Shown one piece after another: positions 26,107 through 36,658 of a stretch of DNA of 64,000 nt. Below the pieces are notes generated by a model, which searched no databases, had not been told where the DNA came from, and saw nothing but the letters and a program-made list of their open reading frames with translations. The stretch's first letter is position 1; each line of letters starts with the position of its first letter. The stretch is from positions 744,001-808,000 of the forward strand of contig CAVRUQ010000003.1 of NCBI GenBank assembly GCA_963724405.1. The letters run 5' to 3'. Source of the stretch: CAVQBJ01 sp963724405. GTDB taxonomy: Bacteria; Actinomycetota; Thermoleophilia; Solirubrobacterales; Solirubrobacteraceae. The position numbers were made by a program, and so were the translations under genes.

Positions 26107-26972
26107 CCCGGCGACGGACGCCGCGAGCGACGTCCGCGCGGCTGGCAGGCCTCGCACAGGTACGTTCCGCGCCCCGCGGCGACGATCTTGACCACCGCGC
26201 GCCCGCAGGTCGGGCACGGCTCGCCGGCGCGCCGGTGCACCAGGAACTCGTGCTGGAAGGACCCGTACACGCCGTCGACGTGGCGGAAGTCGTCGATCGT
26301 CGCACCCCGCGCGTCGATCCCGGCCTGCAGCGCGGCGATGACCGCCTCGCGCAGGCCCACCCACTCGCGCCCGGTCAGCCCGCCCACCGGCCGCAGGGGA
26401 TGGATCCCCGCGCGATGCAGCGCCTCGTCGGCGTAGATGTTCCCGACGCCGGCGATGCGTCGCTGGTCGAGCAGGAAGGCCTTGACCGGCGCGCGGCGCC
26501 CGCGCGCGAGCGCCCGCAGGTGCTCGGCGGTGAAGTCCGGGTGCAGCGGCTCGAGGCCGAGTCGTGCCGCGAAGAACGCCTCCATGGCGTCGGCGCCGAG
26601 CAGCAGCTCGCCGGTCCCGAAGCGCCGGGGGTCGACGAGGCACAATCGCCGCACGGCCGCGCGACGCGACGAGCCCGCGAGCATCACGCGCACGCGCGTG
26701 TGCGCCGGCTCGGGATCGGGGTCGCAGAGCACCGTCCCGGTCATGCGCAGGTGCTGGGCGAGGAACACCTCGTCCTCGAGCTCCCAGAGCAGGTACTTGC
26801 CGCGGCGCCCAAGGCGACGGACGCGCCGCCCGGTGAGCGCGTCGGACAGCTCACGCGGGTCCAGCGGGCGCGACCAGCGCGCGTCGAGCACCTCGACGCG
26901 CGCGAGCGTGCGCCCCTCGACGATGGGGGCCAGCTGGCGGCGGATCGTCTCGACCTCCGGGAGCTCGGGCAT
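26049..26972 (-). CDS. mutM: Formamidopyrimidine-DNA glycosylase
   Basis: 307 residues. The N-terminal catalytic Pro and Glu (MPELPEVETIRR) are intact. The H2TH region has LDQRRIAGVGNIYADEALHRA, and the zinc finger has CPTCGRAVVKIV and YLCEACQ. The enzyme excises 8-oxoguanine and formamidopyrimidines and cuts the backbone. About 25 low-complexity residues follow the zinc finger; they arise from reading through the antisense end of the glutaredoxin gene and are probably dispensable. A TAGCAT -10 lies 7 nt before the ATG. Confidence 0.95.
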   Translation of the reverse strand: MPELPEVETIRRQLAPIVEGRTLARVEVLDARWSRPLDPRELSDALTGRRVRRLGRRGKYLLWELEDEVFLAQHLRMTGTVLCDPDPEPAHTRVRVMLAGSSRRAAVRRLCLVDPRRFGTGELLLGADAMEAFFAARLGLEPLHPDFTAEHLRALARGRRAPVKAFLLDQRRIAGVGNIYADEALHRAGIHPLRPVGGLTGREWVGLREAVIAALQAGIDARGATIDDFRHVDGVYGSFQHEFLVHRRAGEPCPTCGRAVVKIVAAGRGTYLCEACQPRGRRSRRPSPGQAASSSSRPLAAAAAVSV

Positions 26973-26979
26973 GCATCCG

Positions 26980-26985
26980 ATGCTA
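26980..26985 (-). promoter_or_regulatory. -10 box (TAGCAT), leaderless promoter of mutM
   Basis: TAGCAT lies 7 nt before the mutM ATG. The same hexamer precedes the NarL regulator at 44420 and the giant kinase at 42056. Confidence 0.5.
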
Positions 26986-27001
26986 GGAGGCGGCGACCAC
27001 G

Positions 27002-28258
27002 TCAGCCGTGGCGGGCCGTGGCCCGCGCGTCGCCGAGGGCGGCGAACGGCCGCCCGGGGAGCCGGTCGGTGGCCCGCCCGCTGAGCCACCACAGCGCCGT
27101 CGCGCCGACGTCCGCCATCGGCCCGTCGTGTCGCGACCCCACCCCGCGCGTCGTGTCGCGCGGGGTGGGCACGTGGCCCCCGGACACCGCCAGGACCGGG
27201 ACGTACTCACGCGTGTGATCGGTCCGCGCCGACAGCGGGTCGACGCCGTGATCGGCAGTGATGACAAGAAGATCCCCCGGTCCGAGCAGCTCCAGCCAGA
27301 CGGCCACCTCGGCGTCGATCTGTTGCAGCGCGGCGTGGAAGCCATCGACGTCCTTGCGGTGCCCGTAGACCTGGTCGGTGTCGATCAGGTTCGTGAAGAT
27401 GAGCCCGTCCGGCAGCGTGCGCAGCAGATCGGTCGTCACCTCCAGGGCACGGCCATTCGTGGCCGCCTCGTGCGCCTCGCTGATCCCGACCCCGGCGAAC
27501 AGGTCGTTCACCTTCCCGACGGCGTGCACGGGCACGCCGGCGTCGCACAGCTCCTCGAGGTAGCTGCGCCGCGGCGGCGCGAGTGCGTAGTCGCGGCGAC
27601 CGTCGGTGCGCTCGAAGCCACCGGGCGTGCCGGCGAACGGGCGGGCGATGACGCGTCCGACGGCGTTCACGCCCTGCATGACCTCTCGGGCGACCCCGCA
27701 GGCCGCGTACAGCTCCTCGGGCGCAACGCGGTCGACGTGGGCCGCGAACTGCAGGACCGAGTCGGCGGACGTGTAGAGGATGAGCCGGCCGCTGCGCAGG
27801 TGCTCCTCCCCGTAGTCGTCGATCGCGGCGATGCCGTTGTACGGGCGATTGCAGACGAACTCGCGACCGACGGCCGCGGCCAGGGCGGCGATCAGCGCGT
27901 CGGGCAGCCCGTCCGGGTAGGTCGGCGGGGCGTGCTCGACCGCGACGCCCATGAGCTCCCAGTGCCCCGCGGTGGAGTCCTTGCCCGGGCCGAGCGGATG
28001 CAGGCGCCCGTGCAGCACCGGCGTGCGCGCCGCCGCGACACCCTTGAGCGTCAGGATCGAGCCGAGGCCGAGGCGCTCGAGCGTCGGCAGGGCGAGGCCG
28101 CCGACGGCCTCCGCGACGTGAGCCAGCGTGTTGCACCCCGCGTCGCCGTAGCGATCGGCGTCCGGGAGCGCCCCGACCCCGCACGCGTCGATGACCACCA
28201 CCGCCACGCGTTGGCCCTGACCCTCCGACCGCGCCTCGCTGAAGCCGGGGCTGCGCAC
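27002..28258 (-). CDS. deoB: Phosphopentomutase
   Basis: 418 residues of the alkaline-phosphatase superfamily. Metal and phosphate-site motifs are VVIDACGVGALPDADRYGD, the phospho-acceptor region GKDSTAGHWELMG, ITADHGVDPL and SARTDHTREYVPVL. It interconverts ribose-1-phosphate (or deoxyribose-1-phosphate) and the 5-phosphate in nucleoside salvage. It follows xerD by 10 bp. A TAGCCT -10 inside the xerD 3' end is 7 nt before the deoB GTG, so it can be read separately. The xerD-deoB pairing is also known in Bacillus. Confidence 0.95.
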   Translation of the reverse strand: MRSPGFSEARSEGQGQRVAVVVIDACGVGALPDADRYGDAGCNTLAHVAEAVGGLALPTLERLGLGSILTLKGVAAARTPVLHGRLHPLGPGKDSTAGHWELMGVAVEHAPPTYPDGLPDALIAALAAAVGREFVCNRPYNGIAAIDDYGEEHLRSGRLILYTSADSVLQFAAHVDRVAPEELYAACGVAREVMQGVNAVGRVIARPFAGTPGGFERTDGRRDYALAPPRRSYLEELCDAGVPVHAVGKVNDLFAGVGISEAHEAATNGRALEVTTDLLRTLPDGLIFTNLIDTDQVYGHRKDVDGFHAALQQIDAEVAVWLELLGPGDLLVITADHGVDPLSARTDHTREYVPVLAVSGGHVPTPRDTTRGVGSRHDGPMADVGATALWWLSGRATDRLPGRPFAALGDARATARHG

Positions 28259-28265
28259 GCCGCCA

Positions 28266-28271
28266 AGGCTA
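28266..28271 (-). promoter_or_regulatory. -10 box (TAGCCT) of deoB, overlapping xerD stop
   Basis: Seven nucleotides before the deoB GTG; it lies across the last bases of xerD. Confidence 0.45.
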
Positions 28272-29249
28272 ACGATCTGCGGCGGCGGCGGGTGATCGCG
28301 TCGCTCGCGGATGCGCGCGGAAGTAGGCGTCCTTCAGCCGTTCGGCCGAGAGATGCGTGTACATCTGGGTCGTGGCGAGGTCGGCGTGGCCGAGCATCTC
28401 CTGCAGCGAGCGCAGGTCGCAGCCGCCGGCGAGCAGGTGGGTCGCGAACGTGTGGCGCAGCGTGTGCGGGCTCATCTTGCCGTCCAGGCCGGCTCGGCGG
28501 GCGTGCCCCTGGACGATCTTGTACAGCCCCTGCCGCGTCAGGCCCGAACCGCGCTGGTTGACGAACAGGTGGCCCTCGCTGCGCATGCCGATGAGCGCCG
28601 GGCGCCCGCGCTGCAGGTAGGTCCGCAGCGCGCCGACCGCCTGGCGCCCGACGGGAACCAGGCGCTCCTTGGAGCCCTTGCCCCGCGCCGCAAGCATCCC
28701 GTTGTCCAGATCGACGTCGGACACGTGCAGGCCGATCGCCTCGGACGCCCGCAGCCCGCACGCGTACATCAGTTCGAGCAGCGCCCGATCTCGCAACGCC
28801 CGCGGCTCGGACCCGCGCGGCTCGGCAAGCAGCTTGGCCACCTCCTCGCGCGAGAGCACCTGCGGCAGACGGGCGACCTTGCGGGGGCCACGCAGGTCGG
28901 CGGTCGGGTCGTGCCCGATGATCTCCTCGCGGCGCAGGAAGCGGTAGAACGATCGCAGGCAGGCGAGCTTGCGCTGCAGCGTCGCCACGGCGACCGGCGG
29001 GCGGTCCTCCGCGCCGGTGGCGAGCTCCCCGAGGAAGTCGGACAGGTCCCCATGCCCGGCGGTCAGCGGATCGACGTGACGCCGCGCGAGGAACGCCGCG
29101 AACTGGAGCAGGTCCGAGCGGTAGGCCTCCAGCGTGTTGCGCGACAGCCCGCGCTCGAGCTCGAGGTAGGCCAGGAAGTCCAGGGCGAGCGTTTCCGGCG
29201 CAGGGCTCTTCGCGGCGGCCACGGGGGTCACGTCAACGCTATTCCGCAA
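28269..29249 (-). CDS. xerD: Site-specific tyrosine recombinase XerD
   Basis: 326 residues. The N-terminal SAM-like DNA-binding domain has FLAYLELERGLSRNTLEAYR. The catalytic residues are in order: Arg in ACGLRASEAIGLH, Lys in ARGKGSKERLVPV, His-x-x-Arg in HTLRHTFATHLL, His in LGHADLATTQ and nucleophile Tyr in MYTHLS. It resolves chromosome dimers together with XerC at dif. The start shown is a TTG with AGGAAG about 10 nt upstream; GTG 29231 is an alternative. Housekeeping location and length argue against a phage integrase. Confidence 0.92.
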   Translation of the reverse strand: MRNSVDVTPVAAAKSPAPETLALDFLAYLELERGLSRNTLEAYRSDLLQFAAFLARRHVDPLTAGHGDLSDFLGELATGAEDRPPVAVATLQRKLACLRSFYRFLRREEIIGHDPTADLRGPRKVARLPQVLSREEVAKLLAEPRGSEPRALRDRALLELMYACGLRASEAIGLHVSDVDLDNGMLAARGKGSKERLVPVGRQAVGALRTYLQRGRPALIGMRSEGHLFVNQRGSGLTRQGLYKIVQGHARRAGLDGKMSPHTLRHTFATHLLAGGCDLRSLQEMLGHADLATTQMYTHLSAERLKDAYFRAHPRATRSPAAAADR

Positions 29250-29316
29250 CCCGGGAGCGCTTCCTGCGTCTGCAATCAGGCGGCCGCCCCGCCGCGGCGG
29301 GCGCGCGACGGGTCGG

Positions 29317-29886
29317 TCAGGCGCCCGCGGCCGGGCTTGCTCCGGCGAGCCGATGGCGCAGCCACATCAGCGCGATGATCGTCTTCGAGTCGCGGAGCCT
29401 CGGGATGGCCTCGTCGAGCTCGCTCAGCGGCAGGGCAACCGTCTCGATCCGCTCGTTCTCGCCGCTGTCGGCCGTCTCCCGGTACAGGTCGGTGGCCGCG
29501 TACAGATGCACGATCTCGTTGCTGAACCCGACCGTCGAGTAGAAGGCGGTGATCTTCTCCCAGCGGCGGGCGCCGCGCCCGATCTCCTCGGCGAGCTCGC
29601 GCTGGGCGGCGGCCAGCGGATCCTCGCCGGGGACGTCGAGTCGGCCGGCCGGGATCTCGAGCACGTCCGGGTCGCCGACGGCCTCGCGCGGCTGGAGCAC
29701 GAGCCACACGTGCTCGTCGTCGTAGGCGACGACCGCCACCGCCCCGCCGTGGCGCACGATCTCGCGCTCCACCTCCTCGCCGTCGGCGTGGCGGAACCGC
29801 TCGACGCGGACCTCGATGATGTGTCCCTGGAAGACGGTCTCGCCGCCGAGCGGCGTGAACGCCCGCGGTGAGCGGTCGTCGGTCAT
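29317..29886 (-). CDS. Nudix hydrolase (ADP-ribose pyrophosphatase-like)
   Basis: 189 residues from the ATG at 29886. The Nudix box reads IPAGRLDVPGEDP-LAAAQRELAEEIG: the E(7x)REUxEExG core is intact, with one extra residue in the first loop, as in several actinobacterial members. The N-terminus has a swapped-strand domain (GGETVFQGHIIEVRVERFRH) typical of ADPRases, and IPAGRLD marks substrate binding. Its ATG overlaps the stop of the peptidase gene (ATGA), so it is the third cistron of pyrG-peptidase-nudix. Confidence 0.9.
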   Translation of the reverse strand: MTDDRSPRAFTPLGGETVFQGHIIEVRVERFRHADGEEVEREIVRHGGAVAVVAYDDEHVWLVLQPREAVGDPDVLEIPAGRLDVPGEDPLAAAQRELAEEIGRGARRWEKITAFYSTVGFSNEIVHLYAATDLYRETADSGENERIETVALPLSELDEAIPRLRDSKTIIALMWLRHRLAGASPAAGA

Positions 29887-31033
29887 GTCGGTTCCGGTTC
29901 GGTGGCCGCGTGCTCGATGAGCGACAGCACGACGTCGAGCATCTCCTCGAGCGCCGAGGCGCTCACGCGCTCGGTCGGCTCGTGGTTTCGCTCGGTGCCG
30001 TTGGCGAGGTTGACGACCGCCAACCCGTGGGCGCGGAAGACGTTCGCGTCGGAGCCGCCACCGCTCGACACCCGCCGCGGCATGTAGCCACAGTCGCGCA
30101 GGGCCGCCTCGGCCACGGCGAGCGCCCGTTCGTTGGGGGCGACGCGGTAGCCGGCGAACATGCGGGCGACGTCGACGTCGACGTCGCACTCGCATTCGGG
30201 GAGGTTGGCGGCCTCGTGGATGCGGTCGACGAGCTCGCCCACGAGCGCCTCGACGCTCGACTCCTCCAGGCCGCGCGCCTCGGCGACGACCTCGCAGCGC
30301 TCGGGAACGACGTTCATCGCCGTCCCTCCGCGGATCTCGCCGACATTCGCGGTCGTCTGCGCGTCGATGCGTCCGAGGCGCATCGACCCGATCGCATGCG
30401 CGGCGGCGAGGATCGCCGAGCGGCCCCGCTCGGGCACGATCCCGGCGTGGGCGGCGGCGCCGTGGAAGGAGGCCACGAGCCGGTACTGCGTGGGCGAGGC
30501 GACGATCACCTCGCCGATCGGCGACGCGTGGTCGAGCACGTAGCCGTAGTCGCAGCGCAGCCGCGACGGGTCGAGCGCGCCCGCCCCGGCCAGGGCGGTC
30601 TCCTCGCCGACGGTGAACAGCAGCTGCAGGCCCACGGGCGCGCCGGCACGCGCCACCCGTCGCGCGGCGGCGAGGATGACGGCGACCGCGGCCTTGTTGT
30701 CGGCCCCGAGGATGCCCGCTCGCGCGTTCTCCCAGCCGCCGTCGACGAGCACCGGTTGCACCGGCGCGGTGAGCGGGACGGTGTCCAGGTGGGCGCACAG
30801 CAGGAGCGTGGGCCGATCCGGAGCGGGCGCCGGGATCTCGGCGAGCAGGTTGCCGCAGTCGCCCCCGAGCGCGGCGCCCGCGTCGTCCTCGCTCACGTCC
30901 AGGCCGATCGCCCGCAGCTCGGCCGCGACCCGGTCGGCGCAGGCGCGCTCACGGCACGACGGGCTCTCGATCCGGCACAGCTCGGCGAACAGGTCGTTGA
31001 GCTCGCGCCGCTCGACCTCGCTCGCGCGGACGC

Positions 31034-31037
<4 letters not shown>
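29883..31037 (-). CDS. M20/M42-family metallopeptidase (PepT-like)
   Basis: 384 residues. Di-zinc motifs are LLCAHLDTVP, GADNKAAVAVIL (bridging Asp) and LLFTVGEETALAGA (catalytic Glu and metal Glu). The lid domain around 180-290 has GAAAHAGIVPERGRSAI, and the last ligand His is in NGTERNHEPTERV. Family members cleave di- or tripeptides or related amides in the cytoplasm. The GTG start overlaps the pyrG stop, and the end overlaps the nudix start. Confidence 0.88.
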
Positions 31038-32806
<1,769 letters not shown>

Positions 32807-32819
32807 GACCTGCCCCAGC

Positions 32820-32825
32820 AGTCTA
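32820..32825 (-). promoter_or_regulatory. -10 box (TAGACT) of pyrG
   Basis: It lies 13 nt before the pyrG ATG, with a GGGGCAGG stretch that could act as Shine-Dalgarno. The 192-bp gap to recN also has a GAGCCGGCTC palindrome; no attenuator with a T-run is evident. Confidence 0.4.
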
Positions 32826-32998
32826 GGGCCCCGAGCCCCCGAGCCGGCTCCCCGAGAGCCGACTTCGAGCGAATTTCCCCAAAGAGCGCCAGGATCGCGA
32901 GCACCTTCGTCGGCGCCCGAACCGCGGCGGCGATCAGGGCGTCAACGAGGGAGGGAGCGGGCACGGGTGGAACGTATCGAGGCGGGCGGACGCGCCCG

Positions 32999-34660
32999 TC
33001 AGGCCGCGCGGCGCAGCTCACGCGCGTGCCGGCGCGCCGCGGCGTCGTCGCCGCCGGCGCCGAGCATCCGCACGAGCTCGGGCACCACATCGCTCTCCGC
33101 CAGCTCGAGCACCACCGTCCGCGTGGGCTGGGCGCTCGTGTCCTTCACGACCGAGAAATGGCGGGCGGCGAGCGAGGCGATCTGGGGCAGGTGGGTGATG
33201 CACAGCACCTGGTGGCCCTCGCCCAGCGCACGCAGCTGCTCGCCGACCGCGCGGGCGGTGTGACCGCCGATGCCGGCGTCGACCTCGTCGAACACGAGCG
33301 TCGCCTCGTTCCCCGCGTTCGCCACGCTCATGAGCGCGAGCATGACACGCGACAGCTCCCCGCCGGAGGCGATCTCGCGCAGCGGCCCGGCGGCCACGCC
33401 CGGGTTCGGCGCCAGCACGAACTCGACGCCGTCGCCGCCGAGTGGGCCCGGCGGCCGCTCGTCCAGCTCGATCGCGAACGTCGCCTCGCTCATCGCCAGC
33501 TCGCGCAGCCGCTCGCGCACGGCCGCAGCCAGCGGCTTGGCCGCCGCGCGGCGGGCCTTGCGCAGCGCCGCCACACACGCGTCGAGCTCGGCTCGCGCCT
33601 CCCGCAGACGGGCCGCCGTCGTCTCGCGCGCCACCTCGGCCCCGAGCAGCTCCTCGCGGCGGGCACGGCATCGCTCGCCGTGCTCGAGGACCAGCGCGAT
33701 CGTGCCGCCGTGCTTGCGCATCAGGCGGTCGAGCACCGAGAGCCGCTCCTCGACGGCCTCCAGTCCGCCGGGCTCCTCGGCCAGTTCGTCGCCGTAGGCA
33801 AGCAGATCGCTGCGCACGTCCTGCGCCTCGAGGGCGAGCGCTTCCAGCCGCTCGGCAAGCTGGTCGAGCCGCTCGTCCGCGCCGACGCACGCGGTCATCA
33901 GGTCCGCCCCGCGAGCGAGCAGGTCGGTCGCGCCGAGCGTCTCGCCCCCGTCGCCGGTGAGCGCGTCAATCGCGGCGCCCGACGCCGAACGCAGCGCGTC
34001 GAGGTGGCGCAGACGCTCGCGCCGGGCGAGGAGCTCCGCGCGCTCGCCCTCGTCGGGCGCGGCGCCGTCGATCTCCTGCAGCTCGTACTCGAGCAGGTCG
34101 ATCTCGCGCTCGCGCGCCGCCTCGAGTTGCTCGAGCTCGGCCAGCGATCCCTCGAGCGCGCGGACCTGTTCGCAGGCGGCGGCACAGCGTGCGCGCCGGG
34201 CGGCTTGCTCAGGTCCACAGAACCCGTCGAGGATCTCCAGCTGCGACGCCGCGAGGGTGAGCTTGCGGTGCTCGTGCTGGCCGTAGAAGGTGATGAGCCG
34301 CTCGGCCAGGTCGCGCAGATCGCCGACCGTTGCCGTGCGCCCGTTCACGTACGCGCGCGTGCGTCCATCGGGGCTCACGCGGCGGGCGAGGACGACCTCG
34401 TCGGCGCCGGCCGGGAGCCGCTCGCCGAGCTCGGGCTCCAGGCTCGAGGGCAACGCGAACGAGCCCTCCACGTAGGCCTCGCTGGCGCCGGGGCGCACGA
34501 TGTTCGATTTGGCCCGGCCGCCGAGGAGGAGGTCGAGGGCCTGGGCGAGGACGGTCTTGCCGGCGCCGGTCTCTCCGGTGAGGACGTTCAGGCCGGCGGT
34601 GAAGCGCAGGTCGGCGCGCTCGATGAGGAGGAGGTTTTCGACGCGGAGTTCGAGGAGCAT
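32999..34660 (-). CDS. recN: DNA repair protein RecN
   Basis: 553 residues, SMC-like. Walker A is LTGETGAGKTVLAQAL. Long coiled-coil regions occupy about 150-360 (rich in Glu, Arg and Leu heptads). The signature is EIASGGELSRVMLALMS, Walker B is ATLVFDEVDAGIGGHTA and the switch His is in CITHLPQIASLA. RecN acts early in double-strand-break repair. In many bacteria it lies just after tlyA-nadK; here the signalling genes at 34.7-40.3 kb come between. Confidence 0.96.
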   Translation of the reverse strand: MLLELRVENLLLIERADLRFTAGLNVLTGETGAGKTVLAQALDLLLGGRAKSNIVRPGASEAYVEGSFALPSSLEPELGERLPAGADEVVLARRVSPDGRTRAYVNGRTATVGDLRDLAERLITFYGQHEHRKLTLAASQLEILDGFCGPEQAARRARCAAACEQVRALEGSLAELEQLEAAREREIDLLEYELQEIDGAAPDEGERAELLARRERLRHLDALRSASGAAIDALTGDGGETLGATDLLARGADLMTACVGADERLDQLAERLEALALEAQDVRSDLLAYGDELAEEPGGLEAVEERLSVLDRLMRKHGGTIALVLEHGERCRARREELLGAEVARETTAARLREARAELDACVAALRKARRAAAKPLAAAVRERLRELAMSEATFAIELDERPPGPLGGDGVEFVLAPNPGVAAGPLREIASGGELSRVMLALMSVANAGNEATLVFDEVDAGIGGHTARAVGEQLRALGEGHQVLCITHLPQIASLAARHFSVVKDTSAQPTRTVVLELAESDVVPELVRMLGAGGDDAAARRHARELRRAA

Positions 34661-34769
34661 GGGGACCGAGGTCTAGCAAGGGGCGGCGACAGAACGGGGG
34701 CCGGGGGCGAGCGGCGAGAGGGATGGCGCGACCGGGCGCGTGTCGCAGACAAGACGCCTCGATCGCTCG

Positions 34770-34775
34770 TAAGCT
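34770..34775 (+). promoter_or_regulatory. -10 box (TAAGCT), leaderless promoter of GAF histidine kinase
   Basis: TAAGCT is 7 nt before the ATG at 34783. CAGACA lies 18 bp further upstream and matches TTGACA at four of six positions, making this one of the better-supported promoters here. Confidence 0.55.
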
Positions 34776-34782
34776 GCCCGCG

Positions 34783-35883
34783 ATGCTTTCCGGGTCCGAA
34801 CTGTGGCTCCTGCGCCTTATGGCCGATCGCGGCCTCGCCCTCGTCGACGCGTCGGGGCTCGTCCTGGTCATCGAGCAAAGCGGCGAGCTCCAGGTGGCTG
34901 CCTCGAGCGGCTCCGCTCGGATCGGCATGCGCGTGTTGCCCGTGCATGCCAGCGCGCTCGGCGCGGTCTACCAAGCGGGTGAGCCGATCGAGCTCGACAG
35001 TCTGCGCCGCGCCGATGAGGCCCCATGGCTACACGAGCTGGGGATCGATGCCCCGACGGTCGTGCTCGAGCCGATGCACATCGAGCCCGTCGGCGGCGGC
35101 CTTGTCATCGCCCTGCGCGAGGAAGGCCGCTTCGGCAACGCCGATCGCGAGGCGCTACGGGCGTTCGCCTCCAGCGTGGCTCAGCGCCTCGCCGCCGAGC
35201 GTTCGGTGGAAATCGAGCGCCTGCGCCACGGCCTCGAAGCGCGCGAGCGCGAACGGACGCGCTGGGCGCGCGAGATCCACGACGAGACGGTCCAGGGCCT
35301 CGGCGCGCTGCGCCTGAAGCTCGCCAATGCTCGTGACGTCGACGATTCGGGCGAGTTGCTCCGAGCCGTTGATGCGGTACTCGAGGGACTCGGCGCCGAG
35401 ATCGACGGGCTGCGGCATCTCATCACGGAACTGCGGCCAGCCGCATTGGATGATCTTGGCTTGATCCCGGCGCTCGACGCGCTCACACGACGGGCCGAGG
35501 CGATCGATGGTCTGCAGATCAGCTCACGGTTCGACTTCGGCAGCGAGCGGCTCGATCCCGAGCTGGAGAGCACCGTCTACCGGGTCGTCCAGGAGGCGCT
35601 CACGAACGTCAGCCGCCATGCCCAGGCGACGCAGGCGTCGGTCGACATCGCGCTGCGCGGCGACGAGCTCTTTGTTGTCGTGCACGACAACGGCCGTGGA
35701 CTGAGCGCGGCGCCGGCGCCGGCTCGCGAGTCGTCGACCGGATTCGGCACCTCGGGTATGCAGGAGCGCGCCGTACTCGTCGGGGGTGAGATCGACCTGC
35801 GCGAGCACCCGGCGGGCGGGACGGTCGTCGAGCTACGCGTGCCGCTCGCGGGGCGCCCGCACGGCTCGTCGCTGGGGACGTAG
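34783..35883 (+). CDS. Soluble GAF-HisKA_3 sensor histidine kinase (NarL-class)
   Basis: 366 residues, no membrane helix. Residues 1-140 resemble a GAF sensor. The dimerisation box is RWAREIHDETVQGLGALRLK with phospho-acceptor His166, followed by the family block EIDGLRHLITELRPAALDDLG. The HATPase has N-box EALTNVSRHA, G1 DNGRG and G2 FGTSGMQERA, so it should be active. It faces a NarL-type regulator gene end to end (35913), its probable partner. Its sequence closely resembles the first, degenerate modules of the giant kinases at 42056 and 45162. Confidence 0.9.
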   Translation: MLSGSELWLLRLMADRGLALVDASGLVLVIEQSGELQVAASSGSARIGMRVLPVHASALGAVYQAGEPIELDSLRRADEAPWLHELGIDAPTVVLEPMHIEPVGGGLVIALREEGRFGNADREALRAFASSVAQRLAAERSVEIERLRHGLEARERERTRWAREIHDETVQGLGALRLKLANARDVDDSGELLRAVDAVLEGLGAEIDGLRHLITELRPAALDDLGLIPALDALTRRAEAIDGLQISSRFDFGSERLDPELESTVYRVVQEALTNVSRHAQATQASVDIALRGDELFVVVHDNGRGLSAAPAPARESSTGFGTSGMQERAVLVGGEIDLREHPAGGTVVELRVPLAGRPHGSSLGT

Positions 35884-35912
35884 GATCGGTCGAGCCCGAC
35901 CGCGACCGGCGT

Positions 35913-36566
35913 TCAGTCTGCGATACCGACGCGGCGGGCGTAGGCCGAGAGCTCGGTCCTCGAGGAGACGCCGAGCTTCTCGCCCACGCGATCACGCGCA
36001 CCCTTCACCGCTCGCTCGGGGATGTGGAGCATCTCAGCGATCTGCGCGTTCGTATGCCCGCGAGCGACGAGTTCGACGATTTCGCGCTCGCGATCGTTGA
36101 GCACGGACGGGTCGACATCCTCAGGCGCTTCGTCCGCGAGCAGCGCGCCGAGGCGCGGATGCACGTACTTCGTTCCGGTCACAGCACTGCGAAACGCTTG
36201 CATCAGCTCCGCCGGCTCGGCCTCCTTCAACACGTAGCCATGAGCGCCGGCGTCCAGCGCCTGGCGCGCATAGCCGGGGTCCTCGTGCATCGTGAGCACG
36301 ACGACCTTCAAGTCTTCGTGCGCGGCGAAGGCGTAGGGCAGTGACGACAGACTCGGCCCCCCCGGCATCGAAACGTCGAGTATGAGCAGGTCGGGATGGA
36401 GCGACCGCACGTGCTCAAGCGTGGAAGGCACATCGGCCGCTTCCGCGACGACGCGAAACTCGCCGCCCGATCGCTCGAGCAACGTCCGCACACCGTCGCG
36501 GACGACATCGTGGTCGTCGGCGATGACGACGGTGAAGGCGCTCGGCTCCATCGGACCAGCGGACAC
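35913..36566 (-). CDS. NarL/LuxR-type response regulator
   Basis: 217 residues. The receiver has VVIADDHDVVRDG, the phospho-acceptor in LLILDVSMPGG, the Thr switch in VVVLTMHED and Lys in GYVLKEAEP. The C-terminal HTH reads LNDREREIVELVARGHTNAQ, then IAEMLHIPERAVKGARDRVG. The recognition helix VKGARDRVGEKLG departs from the usual VKNHxxxIxxKL pattern, so the DNA site may differ. A TACCGT -10 lies 7 nt before the GTG. It is convergent with its presumed kinase and divergent from the MFS gene, which may be its target. Confidence 0.9.
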   Translation of the reverse strand: MSAGPMEPSAFTVVIADDHDVVRDGVRTLLERSGGEFRVVAEAADVPSTLEHVRSLHPDLLILDVSMPGGPSLSSLPYAFAAHEDLKVVVLTMHEDPGYARQALDAGAHGYVLKEAEPAELMQAFRSAVTGTKYVHPRLGALLADEAPEDVDPSVLNDREREIVELVARGHTNAQIAEMLHIPERAVKGARDRVGEKLGVSSRTELSAYARRVGIAD

Positions 36567-36573
36567 GGCGCGT

Positions 36574-36579
36574 ACGGTA
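36574..36579 (-). promoter_or_regulatory. -10 box (TACCGT) of NarL-type regulator
   Basis: Seven nucleotides before the GTG at 36566, in the 92-bp divergent gap with the MFS gene. Confidence 0.45.
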
Positions 36580-36643
36580 CCGCGGCGCTAGGCGGCACGA
36601 GCGAAATCGAGCGAATACATAACACGCTGTCGCCAGAACCCGC

Positions 36644-36649
36644 TACCTT
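36644..36649 (+). promoter_or_regulatory. -10 box (TACCTT) of MFS transporter gene
   Basis: Nine nucleotides before the GTG at 36659. The same hexamer precedes the gene at 48290. Confidence 0.4.
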
Positions 36650-36658
36650 CATCGTCCC

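Noticed and set aside
28269..29249. Phage-type integrase
   Set aside because: Gene order (next to deoB, after nudix/pyrG), length and full XerD motifs indicate the chromosomal dimer-resolution recombinase.
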